From positions 1 through 64,000 of the forward strand of contig NZ_JAGGPF010000015.1 of the NCBI RefSeq assembly GCF_018613935.1: a DNA stretch of 64,000 bases, read 5' to 3'. A model generated the notes under the pieces. It was not told the DNA's origin. It saw nothing but the letters and a program-made list of their open reading frames with translations, and made no database searches. The position numbers were made by a program, and so were the translations under genes. Shown in pieces: positions 50,664 through 60,900 of the stretch. The DNA is from Agromyces sp. ISL-38. GTDB taxonomy: Bacteria > Actinomycetota > Actinomycetes > Actinomycetales > Microbacteriaceae. The stretch's first letter is position 1. Each line of letters starts with the position of its first letter.

Positions 50664-51007
50664 CAGCGCGGCCCCGTCGTGGTCGTCGTGGCAGTGTTCG
50701 TACTCGCGGAGCTGTCTTCCAGCTGGGCCGCGGTCTCGGTGTCCCACTTGTCCCAGCCGTCGATGATCGACGTCAACTGGTCGAGGATGTTCTGCAGGTT
50801 CTCGGTGAGCTTCTCGCGTTTGCCGTCCCAGGCGGACTCGAAGTCGCCGACCTTGTCGCGGAGCTCGCCCCGCTCGTCTGGGCGGCCGATCGCGTCTTCG
50901 AGGTCGTCGTTGATGTCCGCGGCATCCGAGAACTCATCGATCGACGCCTTCAGCCCAGCTTTCGCCGTGCGGAGTCGCTCCCTGTCGAGCATCACGTCGA
51001 GTCCCAT
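50663..51007 (-). CDS. WXG100-like (ESAT-6-type) protein
   Basis: 114 residues; the ATG at 51007 follows GGGGGAG at 4 nt. Two helices are joined near DDLEDAIGRPDERGELRDKV; a WDG sits at Trp60 in GDFESAWDGKREKLTENLQN ILDQL, which is the W-x-G turn of this family in reversed-style context, and LTSIIDGWDKWDTETAAQL follows. The tail is Ser/Thr-rich and loose. Such proteins pair with LXG-type partners for type VII export; the partner is the next gene. No ESX core genes are visible here. Confidence 0.75.
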   Translation of the reverse strand: MGLDVMLDRERLRTAKAGLKASIDEFSDAADINDDLEDAIGRPDERGELRDKVGDFESAWDGKREKLTENLQNILDQLTSIIDGWDKWDTETAAQLEDSSASTNTATTTTTGPR

Positions 51008-51169
51008 TGGCTCCCCCAAAATCATGGCTGACTTGTCGAGACTAGCCGTGTCCCTGGCGCTTCGACATGGGGAGGACTGCCCGCCATGCCCCGGCGCCGA
51101 TCGGCGTGGAGTGCGAGCGACGCGGGCGTGGCGGCTCGATCGCCGACCGTAGTGGTACGACCGAGCCGG

Positions 51170-52513
<1,344 letters not shown>

Positions 52514-52615
52514 GATCGACCATCCTACCTGCGGCGATTTCCACGCCCGCCCGGCGCTGCTCGACCACCGGGCGCTCGGCGATTTCATAGGGAACCGCTC
52601 CGTAGACTGGAGATC

Positions 52616-53260
52616 GTGCCGGCCGAGCAGATCCATCTCGTGCGCCATGGCGAGGTCTTCAACCCCCAGGGCGTGCTCTACGGTCGTCTGCCGGGCTACG
52701 GACTCTCCACCCTCGGCCACGAGATGGCGCAAGCCGCCGCCGACGACCTCGTCGGCCGCTCCCGGCCGGTGAGCGCCCTCATCTCCTCCCCGTTGCAGCG
52801 CACCCAGCAGTCCGCGGAGCCCATCGCTCGGGTGTTCTCCCTCGAGGCCTCGCTCGACGACCGTGTCATCGAGCCCGAGAACCGGTTCGAGGGCAAGCGC
52901 ATGAGCGGCCCCGACGGCGCCCTCCGCGATGTGCGCACATGGGCCTTCCTCGTGAATCCGCTGCAGCCGAGCTGGGGTGAGCCGTTCCGCCAGATCGTGA
53001 CCCGCATGCTGCGCGCGATGGACGACGCCTGGAACTCGGTCGATCACGGCGATGTCGTGATCGTGAGCCACCAGCTGCCGATCTGGATGGTGCACCGCCG
53101 CGTCTCAGGCAGGTCGCTCTCGCACGACCCGCGCCGGCGTCGCTGCGCCCTCTCGAGCATCACGACGTTCGAGCGTCGCGACGACGGGTTCGTCGAGGTC
53201 GGCTACCGCGATCCGGCGGCGGGTCTTGCGGCGCAGGCGACCGACGTGGGGGCGGTGTGA
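52616..53260 (+). CDS. Histidine phosphatase (phosphoglycerate-mutase-like) family protein
   Basis: 214 residues from GTG; TAGACT ends 7 nt before it. IHLVRHGEVFNPQGVLYGRL PGYGLSTLGHEMA has the catalytic RHG; SPLQRTQQSAEPIA the second Arg; DVVIVSHQLPIWM the last His. The enzyme cleaves phosphate esters of unknown kind. It overlaps the TlpA-like gene by 1 bp and often precedes cytochrome c maturation genes in actinobacteria. Confidence 0.9.
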   Translation: MPAEQIHLVRHGEVFNPQGVLYGRLPGYGLSTLGHEMAQAAADDLVGRSRPVSALISSPLQRTQQSAEPIARVFSLEASLDDRVIEPENRFEGKRMSGPDGALRDVRTWAFLVNPLQPSWGEPFRQIVTRMLRAMDDAWNSVDHGDVVIVSHQLPIWMVHRRVSGRSLSHDPRRRRCALSSITTFERRDDGFVEVGYRDPAAGLAAQATDVGAV

Positions 53261-53931
53261 TGCGCGCGCTGGAGCTTGGAGCGAAGGCCATTTCTGGCCT
53301 TCGCCGCGACGCCAGCGCCGACGGCCGTCTCGGCCGGCGGTACCTCGCGCCTCGTTGTGCGGCGCTCGCCGTGGCATCCGCTCTCCTGCTGACCGGCTGC
53401 ACGAGCGATCCGCTCGCCGAGCAGTACCGCGAGGGCAGCGGCAAGAACTACATCGCGGGCGACGGCACCGTCTCGGAATTCGACGAGGCGCAGCGCGGTG
53501 AGCGCATCGAGTTCTCGGGCGAGACGGTCGAGGGCGATCGCTACGACTCCGCCGACGCCGAGGGCGACGTGCAGGTCGTGAACTTCTGGTACGCGGGCTG
53601 CGCGCCGTGCCGGGCCGAGGCACCCGTCCTGCAGGAGGTGTCGCAGGCGTTCGCCGGTGAGGGCGTGAGATTCGTCGGGGTCAACGTGCGCGACCAGGCC
53701 GGCACCGCGGCCTCCTTCGAGGAGAAGTACGGCGTGACGTATCCGTCGATCCTCGACGTCAACTCGGGGGAGGCGCAGCTCGCGTTCTCGGGCCCCGTGC
53801 CGCCGGCCGCCGTGCCGACGACGATCGTGCTCGACCAGGAGGGCCGCGTGGCCGCGAGGGTGCTCGGGCAGCTCAACAGCGCGTCGATCCTCGAGTCGAT
53901 CATCGACCAACTGCTCGACGAGCAGGCGTAG
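53260..53931 (+). CDS. TlpA/ResA-like thioredoxin-fold lipoprotein
   Basis: 223 residues from the ATG at 53260 (a GTG sits one codon earlier). A basic lead and hydrophobic ALAVASALLLTGC lipobox anchor it to the outer membrane face. VVNFWYAGCAPCRAEAPVLQ carries the redox CAPC; FVGVNVRDQAGTAASFEEKY GVTYPSILD and AAVPTTIVLDQEGRV (cis-Pro) complete the fold. It should reduce the haem-binding Cys of apocytochrome c, with electrons from CcdA next door. Confidence 0.93.
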   Translation: MRALELGAKAISGLRRDASADGRLGRRYLAPRCAALAVASALLLTGCTSDPLAEQYREGSGKNYIAGDGTVSEFDEAQRGERIEFSGETVEGDRYDSADAEGDVQVVNFWYAGCAPCRAEAPVLQEVSQAFAGEGVRFVGVNVRDQAGTAASFEEKYGVTYPSILDVNSGEAQLAFSGPVPPAAVPTTIVLDQEGRVAARVLGQLNSASILESIIDQLLDEQA

Positions 53932-53946
53932 GCCGGGCGGCGGGGC

Positions 53947-54699
53947 ATGGGCGTCGGCGAGATCGTGCTGAACGGGCAACTGCTCGCAGCGATGCCGATC
54001 GCGCTCGCCGCGGGCATCGTCTCGTTCCTCTCGCCGTGCGTGCTGCCGCTGGTTCCCGGCTACCTCGGGTACGTCGGCGGATTCACGGATGCCTCTGACA
54101 ACCCCGCGGAGGAGCGCCGCAACCGTCGACGCCTCCTCCTCGGCGTGCTCCTCTTCATCGCGGGTTTCACGCTCGTGTTCCTCATCTTCACGACCACGTT
54201 CGGCGTGATCGGAGCGTGGCTCCAGGTCTACGCCGACGTGCTCGTGCGGGTGCTCGGCATCGTGCTCATCGTCATGGGGCTCGTGTTCATCGGGCAGTTC
54301 ACGTTCCTGCAACGCACCATCAAGCCCTCGTGGCGGCCTGCCACCGGCCTCGCGGGCGCGCCGCTGCTCGGCATCGTGTTCGGACTCGGCTGGACCCCGT
54401 GTATCGGCCCGACCCTCGCCGTCGTGCTCGCCCTCAGCGCGGACTCCGCCTCGGCGGGCCGCGGGGCGCTCCTCGGCCTCGCCTATTGCATCGGCCTCGG
54501 CATCCCGTTCCTGCTCGTCGCCCTCGGCTTCGGCTGGGTCACGGGCTCGCTCGCGTTCCTCCGCCGGCACATCCGGGCCATCAACATCATCGGCGGATCG
54601 CTCCTCATGCTCATCGGCGTGCTCATGGTGTCGGGCCTCTGGACCGTCTGGATCTACGAGCTGCAGGCGGTGATCACCGGTTTTGTCCCCGCAATCTGA
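53947..54699 (+). CDS. ccdA: Cytochrome c biogenesis protein CcdA
   Basis: 250 residues and six to seven helices. [25 protein letters not shown] and [20 protein letters not shown] have the two essential Cys in PC-V-L-P and TPC-I-GPT contexts. It passes reducing power from cytosolic thioredoxin to the TlpA-like lipoprotein. Its 3' end overlaps the ResB gene by 17 bp. Confidence 0.95.
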   Translation: MGVGEIVLNGQLLAAMPIALAAGIVSFLSPCVLPLVPGYLGYVGGFTDASDNPAEERRNRRRLLLGVLLFIAGFTLVFLIFTTTFGVIGAWLQVYADVLVRVLGIVLIVMGLVFIGQFTFLQRTIKPSWRPATGLAGAPLLGIVFGLGWTPCIGPTLAVVLALSADSASAGRGALLGLAYCIGLGIPFLLVALGFGWVTGSLAFLRRHIRAINIIGGSLLMLIGVLMVSGLWTVWIYELQAVITGFVPAI

Positions 54700-56410
54700 T
54701 CCGGGTGCGCCGTCGCGTCCCGCCGATCACATCGACTCCGTCGAGAGTGCGCCCGACGAGGCATCCGTCACCCAGCCGAAGCTCGGCTTCGTCGGATGGA
54801 TCCGCTTCGCGTGGCGGCAGCTCACGAGCATGCGCACGGCCCTGCTCCTCCTGCTGCTGCTCGCGATCGCCGCGGTTCCCGGCTCCCTCGTGCCGCAGCG
54901 CTCGAGCGACCCCAACGGCGTCGTGCAGTACTTCACCGACAAGCCCCGCCTCGCGCCGGTGCTCGACGGCTTCCAGATGTTCGACGTGTACACGTCGGCG
55001 TGGTTCTCCGCGATCTACCTGCTGTTGTTCGTGTCGCTCATCGGGTGCATCGTCCCGCGCACGAAGCACCACCTCGAGGCGCTGCGAGCCCGCCCGCCGC
55101 GCACGCCGGTGCGGCTCTCGCGGCTCGCCGGCTACACCGAACGGCCGCTGCCGGTTACGGCAGGCTCAACCAACAGCAGGGCGGCCGCGGATGCCGCGAT
55201 CGACGCCGCGGCGAAGCAGCTCCGCCAGGCGGGGTACCGGGTCGAGCGCTTCGACGTGCGCGGCGAGGCATCCGTCTCCGCCGAACGCGGCTACCTGCGC
55301 GAGACCGGGAACCTCGTGTTCCACACCGCGCTGGTGGGCGTGCTCGTGGCCGTGGGCATCGGCGGCGGGTTCGGCTTCGCGGGGCAGCGCGTGATCGTCG
55401 AGGGCCAGTCGTTCGTCAACACGCTCGCGGCCTACGATTCGTTCAACCCCGGCCGCTTCTTCGACGACACGTCGCTCAAGCCCTACCGGATCTCACTCGA
55501 AGAGCTCGACGCCGTCTACGAGACGCGGAACCAGGACGCGATCGGGCAGCCGATCGACTTCACCGCGCACGTCACCGTGCAGGGTCAGGGCGAGCAGGCG
55601 GTCGACGACGTCGTCAAGGTCAACGCGCCGCTCTACACCCACGGCACCGACATCTACCTGCTCGGCAACGGCTACGCGCCGACGATCACGGTGCGCGATC
55701 CCGACGGCGAGGTGGTCTTCACCGACTCGGTGCCGTTCCTGCCGCAAGACGCGAACCTCACCTCGATCGGCGTCGTCAAGGTGCCCGACGGCCTCGAGGA
55801 GCAGGTCGGCATGGTCGGCTTCTTCTACCCGACGCAGAGCGAGCTCTCCTCGGGTGCCTACTCGTCGAGCTACCCCGACCTGATCTTCCCGGTGCTCACC
55901 CTCAACGTGTACCAGGGCGACCTCGGCATCGACGGCGGCGAGCCCACCTCGGTGTACACGCTCGACCCGTCGAGCATGGAGCAGCTCACTGGCGGTTCGA
56001 CGGGCGTCGACTCCATCGAGCTGAAGCCCGGCGAGACCGCCGAACTGCCGAACGGGCTCGGCTCGGTCTCCTTCGACAATGCTGATCCGGATGCCGCAGA
56101 GGGCGACCTCTCGCAGAGCGTGCCGCGATTCGCGTCCTTCGACATCCACCACGACCCGTCGCAACTGTGGGTGCTCGCGTTCGCGATCCTCATCCTCGCC
56201 GGACTCCTCGTCTCGCTCTTCGTGCCGCGCCGGCGCATGTGGGTGAAGGCCGCGTCGCACGCCGACGGCCGGGTGGTGCTCGAGTACGCGGCACTCGCCC
56301 GCGGCGAGGACCCGGGGCTCGAGGCCGCGGTCACGGCGTTCGCCGACCGGCACGTGGCCGGGCTCTCGGCCGCCGAACCGCCACACGACCGCAATTCCTC
56401 TTCGACGTAA
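54683..56410 (+). CDS. resB: Cytochrome c biogenesis protein ResB
   Basis: 575 residues with a TTG start inside ccd[34 protein letters not shown] and [31 protein letters not shown] open the ResB family; a third helix follows [20 protein letters not shown]; the large outer domain spans about 230-480, then a last helix [27 protein letters not shown]. With CcsB it carries and attaches haem (system II). A short repeat-like insertion (GGTTACGGCAGGCTCAACC, about 55154-55172) is read PVTAGSTNS in a linker. Confidence 0.94.
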   Translation: MSPQSDPGAPSRPADHIDSVESAPDEASVTQPKLGFVGWIRFAWRQLTSMRTALLLLLLLAIAAVPGSLVPQRSSDPNGVVQYFTDKPRLAPVLDGFQMFDVYTSAWFSAIYLLLFVSLIGCIVPRTKHHLEALRARPPRTPVRLSRLAGYTERPLPVTAGSTNSRAAADAAIDAAAKQLRQAGYRVERFDVRGEASVSAERGYLRETGNLVFHTALVGVLVAVGIGGGFGFAGQRVIVEGQSFVNTLAAYDSFNPGRFFDDTSLKPYRISLEELDAVYETRNQDAIGQPIDFTAHVTVQGQGEQAVDDVVKVNAPLYTHGTDIYLLGNGYAPTITVRDPDGEVVFTDSVPFLPQDANLTSIGVVKVPDGLEEQVGMVGFFYPTQSELSSGAYSSSYPDLIFPVLTLNVYQGDLGIDGGEPTSVYTLDPSSMEQLTGGSTGVDSIELKPGETAELPNGLGSVSFDNADPDAAEGDLSQSVPRFASFDIHHDPSQLWVLAFAILILAGLLVSLFVPRRRMWVKAASHADGRVVLEYAALARGEDPGLEAAVTAFADRHVAGLSAAEPPHDRNSSST

Positions 56411-56420
56411 GGTAGAAGCC

Positions 56421-57419
56421 GTGACGTTCACGCTCGACGAGATCTCCATCCTCTGCGTGTATTCGGCGATGGCCGTGTACGCGATCGCGTTCATCGCGTA
56501 CGCGATCGACCTCGCGAGGCGCTCCGCTGCGGCGACGCGCGCCGTCGACGAGTCGAAGGCGCCGGTCGCGGTGGGCGCAGCGGCGGTGGGCAGCACCGAC
56601 GGCGTCGCGCGTCCTGCGAACAGGGCGGGCGCTGCGGCATCCGTCGTCTACGGTCGCTCGCCGGCACTGCGTGTGGGCGTGGCCATGACGGTCGTCGCCT
56701 GGCTGCTGCACCTCACCGCCGATGTGCTGCGCGGTCTCGCCGCCGGGCGGGTGCCGTGGGCCAACATGTACGAGTTCGCGCTCACGGGCACCCTCATCAT
56801 CATCACCGTGTTCCTCCTCGTGCTGGTGCTCGTGAAGCAGGACCTGCGCTTCCTCGGCACCTTCGTGACGGGCCTCGTGCTCGTGCTGCTCGGCATCGCG
56901 ACGGTGAACTTCTATGTGGGCGTCGTGCCGCTGCCCCCCGCGCTGAAGTCGCCGTGGCTCGTGATCCACGTGTTCGTCGCATCGTCGGCGGTGGGCTTCT
57001 TCGCGCTCGGGTTCGCCCTCTCGGTCGTGCAGCTCCTGCAGTCGCGACGCGAGTCGATCGCCGAGACCGCGAAGGCCGTGAAGCAGAACTTCCTCGCGAC
57101 GCTTCCCGATTCGTTCACCCTCGAGAACCTCGCCTATCGCGTGAGCATCATCGGCTTCATCCTCTGGACCTTCACGCTCATGGCCGGAGCGATCTGGGCC
57201 GAGAAGGCCTGGGGCCGCTACTGGGGCTGGGACACGAAGGAAGTCTGGACCTTCATCATCTGGGTCATCTTCGCCGGGTACATCCACGCGCGGGCGACCC
57301 GCGGCTGGCGCGGCTCACGATCGGCGTGGCTCGCGATCATCGGCTTCTCGGCGGTGCTGTTCAACTTCACGATCGTGAACCTCTTCTTCAAGGGATTGCA
57401 CGCGTACTCGGGACTCTAG
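56421..57419 (+). CDS. ccsB: Cytochrome c biogenesis protein CcsA/CcsB (ResC)
   Basis: 332 residues from GTG; TAAGGT, which includes the ResB stop, ends 7 nt before it and may be an internal leaderless promoter. About eight helices with the haem-handling WWD-type segment WGRYWGWDTKEVWTFIIWVI, and outer His (WLLHLTADVLRG, HVFVASSAVGF, HARATRGWRGSR) as ligands. It moves haem to the outside and joins it to apocytochromes with ResB. Confidence 0.95.
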   Translation: MTFTLDEISILCVYSAMAVYAIAFIAYAIDLARRSAAATRAVDESKAPVAVGAAAVGSTDGVARPANRAGAAASVVYGRSPALRVGVAMTVVAWLLHLTADVLRGLAAGRVPWANMYEFALTGTLIIITVFLLVLVLVKQDLRFLGTFVTGLVLVLLGIATVNFYVGVVPLPPALKSPWLVIHVFVASSAVGFFALGFALSVVQLLQSRRESIAETAKAVKQNFLATLPDSFTLENLAYRVSIIGFILWTFTLMAGAIWAEKAWGRYWGWDTKEVWTFIIWVIFAGYIHARATRGWRGSRSAWLAIIGFSAVLFNFTIVNLFFKGLHAYSGL

Positions 57420-57573
57420 GCAGGCGTCGACGTTCGTTTCGGTCTTCGGGTCTCCATGGCCTCGGGTCTCAGGGTCTTCAGGGCGCTCTGGTATCCCACC
57501 TTTGGGCTCGGGGCCGGCCCTACGGCGTAACACGTTCCGAGCCTTCGGTGCTCCCTTTGGACTCGGTTATCCC

Positions 57574-57610
57574 GGTACTTCGGTACTTCGGTACTTCGGT
57601 ACTTCGGTAC
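57574..57610 (+). repeat. Tandem 8-bp microsatellite GGTACTTC
   Basis: Units start at 57574, 57582, 57590 and 57598, with a partial one (GGTAC) at 57606. Perfect copies in an otherwise GC-rich noncoding segment; a site for slippage. Confidence 0.95.
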
Positions 57611-57807
57611 CACTTCCCGCGGAGGATGCGTCATCGGGTGCGCGGTGAATGGCGAGCAAAGGTTCTCTACTTGGGTGCCGAAACATCTGCGAGCATGAGG
57701 TTGCTGGAGTCGCGCGGCGAAGCCGGCGAGCGGCGGTGATCGGCTGAGCATGCACCGGCCGACAGCTTGACCATTTCCCCGTCGCCCCGCGAACGCGGCA
57801 TATCCAA

Positions 57808-57821
57808 TGAGAGCGTTTGCA
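57808..57821. promoter_or_regulatory. LacI/MalR-type operator, distal
   Basis: TGAGAGCGTTTGCA fits TGNRARCGYTTGCA, a LacI-family palindrome around a central CG. It pairs with the second box 85 bp on. Confidence 0.6.
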
Positions 57822-57892
57822 GCGCAGGTCGCGCTGTGAGGAGCGAGATGACGCGGCATCCGTCGACTCCGTCGTCGCGGTGGCCGCGTGGC

Positions 57893-57906
57893 TGTAAACG
57901 CTTGCA
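57893..57906. promoter_or_regulatory. LacI/MalR-type operator, proximal
   Basis: TGTAAACGCTTGCA, same consensus as the distal box. It lies 75 bp before the start of the amylopullulanase gene and overlaps the place expected for the -35 region if GATACG(GT) near 57924 is the -10. Two boxes would allow looping repression and induction by maltose-type sugars; the regulator is not in the window. Confidence 0.65.
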
Positions 57907-57980
57907 TTAACGTGACGGCCGCTGATACGGTCGCTCCAAGTCGGTGGCACGCGGTCGTGCCGAGGAATCGGGAGTCAAGG

Positions 57981-60900
57981 ATGACGCAAGGCGCTCGCGC
58001 ACGCAGATGGTTCGCCCTCGTGGTGTCGGGAGCCCTCGCGGCATCCGCCATCGCCGTGATTCCAGGCCTTGCGGCCGCCGCCGAGGAGCCGCGCACGTTC
58101 GCGCTGGTCGGCTCGCTGCAGTCGGAGCTCGGATGTCCCGGCGACTGGGATCCCGCGTGCGCCGAGACCGAGCTCACCGCGACCGGCACGCCCGGCGTCT
58201 TCGCGGCCGAGTTCACTGTGCCCGCCGGCGCCTGGGAGTACAAGGTCGCCGTCAACGACACCTGGGACGAGGCGTACGGCCTGAACGGCGGCGGCGACAA
58301 CATCCCGCTGACCGTCGCGGGCGACACTCCCGTGCGCGTCGTGTTCGACGACAACCTCAAGCGCGTGGGCCTCGAGGCGACCGGACTCCGCGGCGCCTAC
58401 GACGAGGCATCCGACGCCGCCCTCGTGTCCGACCCAGTGCGGCAGCCCGGCAGCGACGAGACCTTCTACTTCGTCATGACCGACCGCTTCGAGAACGGCG
58501 ACGCGACAAACGACCAGGGCGGACTCACCGGCGACGCGCTCACGACCGGATTCGACCCGACCCACAAGGGCTTCTACAACGGCGGCGACCTCGCCGGCCT
58601 GCGCTCGCAGCTCGACTACATCGATGGGCTCGGCACGAGCGCGATCTGGCTCACGCCGAGCTTCAAGAACCGCCCGGTGCAGGGCGAGGGCGCGAACGCG
58701 TCCGCCGGCTACCACGGCTACTGGATCACCGACTTCACCCAGATCGACCCGCACCTCGGCACGAACGCCGAGCTCGAAGCCCTCATCGCCGAGGCGCACG
58801 CCAAGGGCATCAAGGTCTACTTCGACATCATCACGAACCACACCGCCGACGTGATCGACTACGCCGAGGGCCAGAACTCGTATATCGACACGGCGACCGA
58901 GCCCTACCGCGACGCCGACGGCAACGCGTTCGACCCGGCCGATTACGCCGACGGCAGCCAGCCGTTCCCGGCCCTCGACCCGGCCACGAGCTTCCCCTAC
59001 ACGCCCGTCGTCACCCCCGAAGACGCCGACCTCAAGGTGCCGGCGTGGCTCAACGACCCGACGCTCTACCACAACCGCGGCGACTCGACGTGGGAGGGCG
59101 AGTCGGTCACGCTCGGCGACTTCGTCGGCCTCGACGACCTCATGACCGAGCACCCGACCGTCGTGAACGGCTTCGTCGACGTCTACGAGAACTGGATCGA
59201 CCTCGGCATCGACGGCTTCCGCATCGACACCGCCAAGCACGTGAACTTCGAGTTCTGGGAGCAGTGGTCGACGCAGGTGCTCGACTACGCGCACGCAGCC
59301 GGCAAGCCCGACTTCTTCATGTTCGGCGAGGTCTACGACGCCGACCCCGTCAAGCTGAGCCCGTACGTGCGCAACAGCGACATGAACTCGGTGCTCGACT
59401 TCACGTTCCAGTCGCAAGCCGTGAGCTTCGCGGCGGGCAACTCGGCGAAGGGCCTGCAGTCCCTCTTCGCGGGCGACGACTACTACACGACGCCTGACTC
59501 GTCGGCGACGGCGCTGCCCACCTTCCTCGGCAACCACGACATGGGTCGCGTCGGCTACTTCCTGAACTCCACGGCCGAGCCGCTGCAGCGCGACGAGCTC
59601 GCCCACGAGCTCATGTTCCTCACCCGCGGCCAGCCGGTCGTCTACTACGGCGACGAGCAGGGCTTCGCCGGAATCGGCGGCGACCAGAGCGCCAGGCAGA
59701 CGCTCTTCCCCACGCAGGTCACCGAGTTCCAGAACCAGCCGCTCGTCACGGGTGAGACCTTCGGCACCGGCGAGCATTTCGCAACGGATGCCCCGCTCTA
59801 CGAGCACATCGCCGCCCTCACGACCCTCCGCGAGGCGCACCCGGCTCTCGAGACGGGCGCGCAGCTCGAGCGCTACGTCGACAGCGGCGCGGGCGTGTAC
59901 GCCTTCTCGCGCGTCGATCGCACCGAGAAGACCGAGTACCTCGTGGCGCTGAACAACTCCAACGCGGCGAAGACCGTCGACGTGCCGACGCTCACGGAGG
60001 GCGGCGCGTTCCAGGTGCTCTACGGCGACGGCACGGCAGCGACCGCGGATGCCGCGGGCCTGGCATCCGTCACCGTGCCGGCGCTCGGCGCCGTGGTGTG
60101 GAAGGCCGACCGCACGGTGAGCGCGCCCGACGCGGCATCCGCCATCTCGGTCTCGGTGCCGGTCGCGGGTGCCGGCGTGACCGGGGTCAGCCCGGTCGCC
60201 GCCGATGTCGACGACGCCACCTGGCAGGAGACGAGCTTCGCCTGGCGCGTCGCCGGCTCCGCAGACTGGCACGCGCTCGGCACCGCTGAAGACACGAGCC
60301 CCCGCGTCTTCCACGACACGGCCGGCCTCGCGAAGGGCACGCTCCTCGAGTACCGCGCGGTGTCGACGGATGCCGCCGGCCACCGCTCGGCCGCTTCGAC
60401 CTACGCGTCCGTGGGCAACGCCGTGAACCTCGTCGAGGAGGACAACCCCGAGCCCCCGATCGAACTCGTGACCGTGCCGGGTTCGCACAATTCCGAGATG
60501 GGCTGCGCCGGCGACTGGACGCCCGGTTGCGATGCCGCGAAGCTCACGCTCCGCGCCGACGGCATCTACGCCGGCACGTTCGACCTGCCCGCGGGCGACT
60601 ACGAGTACAAGGTCGCGCTCAACGGCAGTTGGGACGTCAACTACGGCGCGAACGGCGAACAGAACGGGCCGAACGTCTCGTACTCTCACACCGGTGGGCC
60701 GATCACGTTCTACTGGAACCCGAACACCAAGGTGGTCTCGTCGACCGCCGAGGGGCCCACGGTGACGCTGCCCGGCAGCTTCCAGTCCGAGGTCGGATGC
60801 CCCGGCGACTGGCAGCCCGAGTGCCTCGCCTCACTCATGCAGGACGGCGACAAGGACGGCGTCTACACGTGGTCGACCTCGTCGATTCCCGACGGCTCGT

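Larger units (their letters stand above)
57420..57980. other. 560-bp intergenic region before the amylopullulanase gene
   Basis: No gene is supported. It contains a stretch of GGTCTTC/GGGTCTC-like degenerate repeats (57435-57485), four tandem 8-bp units GGTACTTC (57574-57610), and the control region of the downstream gene with two LacI-type boxes. A GATACGGT near 57924 could be its -10. Confidence 0.6.

Noticed and set aside
55154..55172. GGTTACGGCAGGCTCAACC in resB as a sure third repeat family
   Set aside because: Short and worn; only one copy in the window, so I mention it under ResB and do not claim it as an element.
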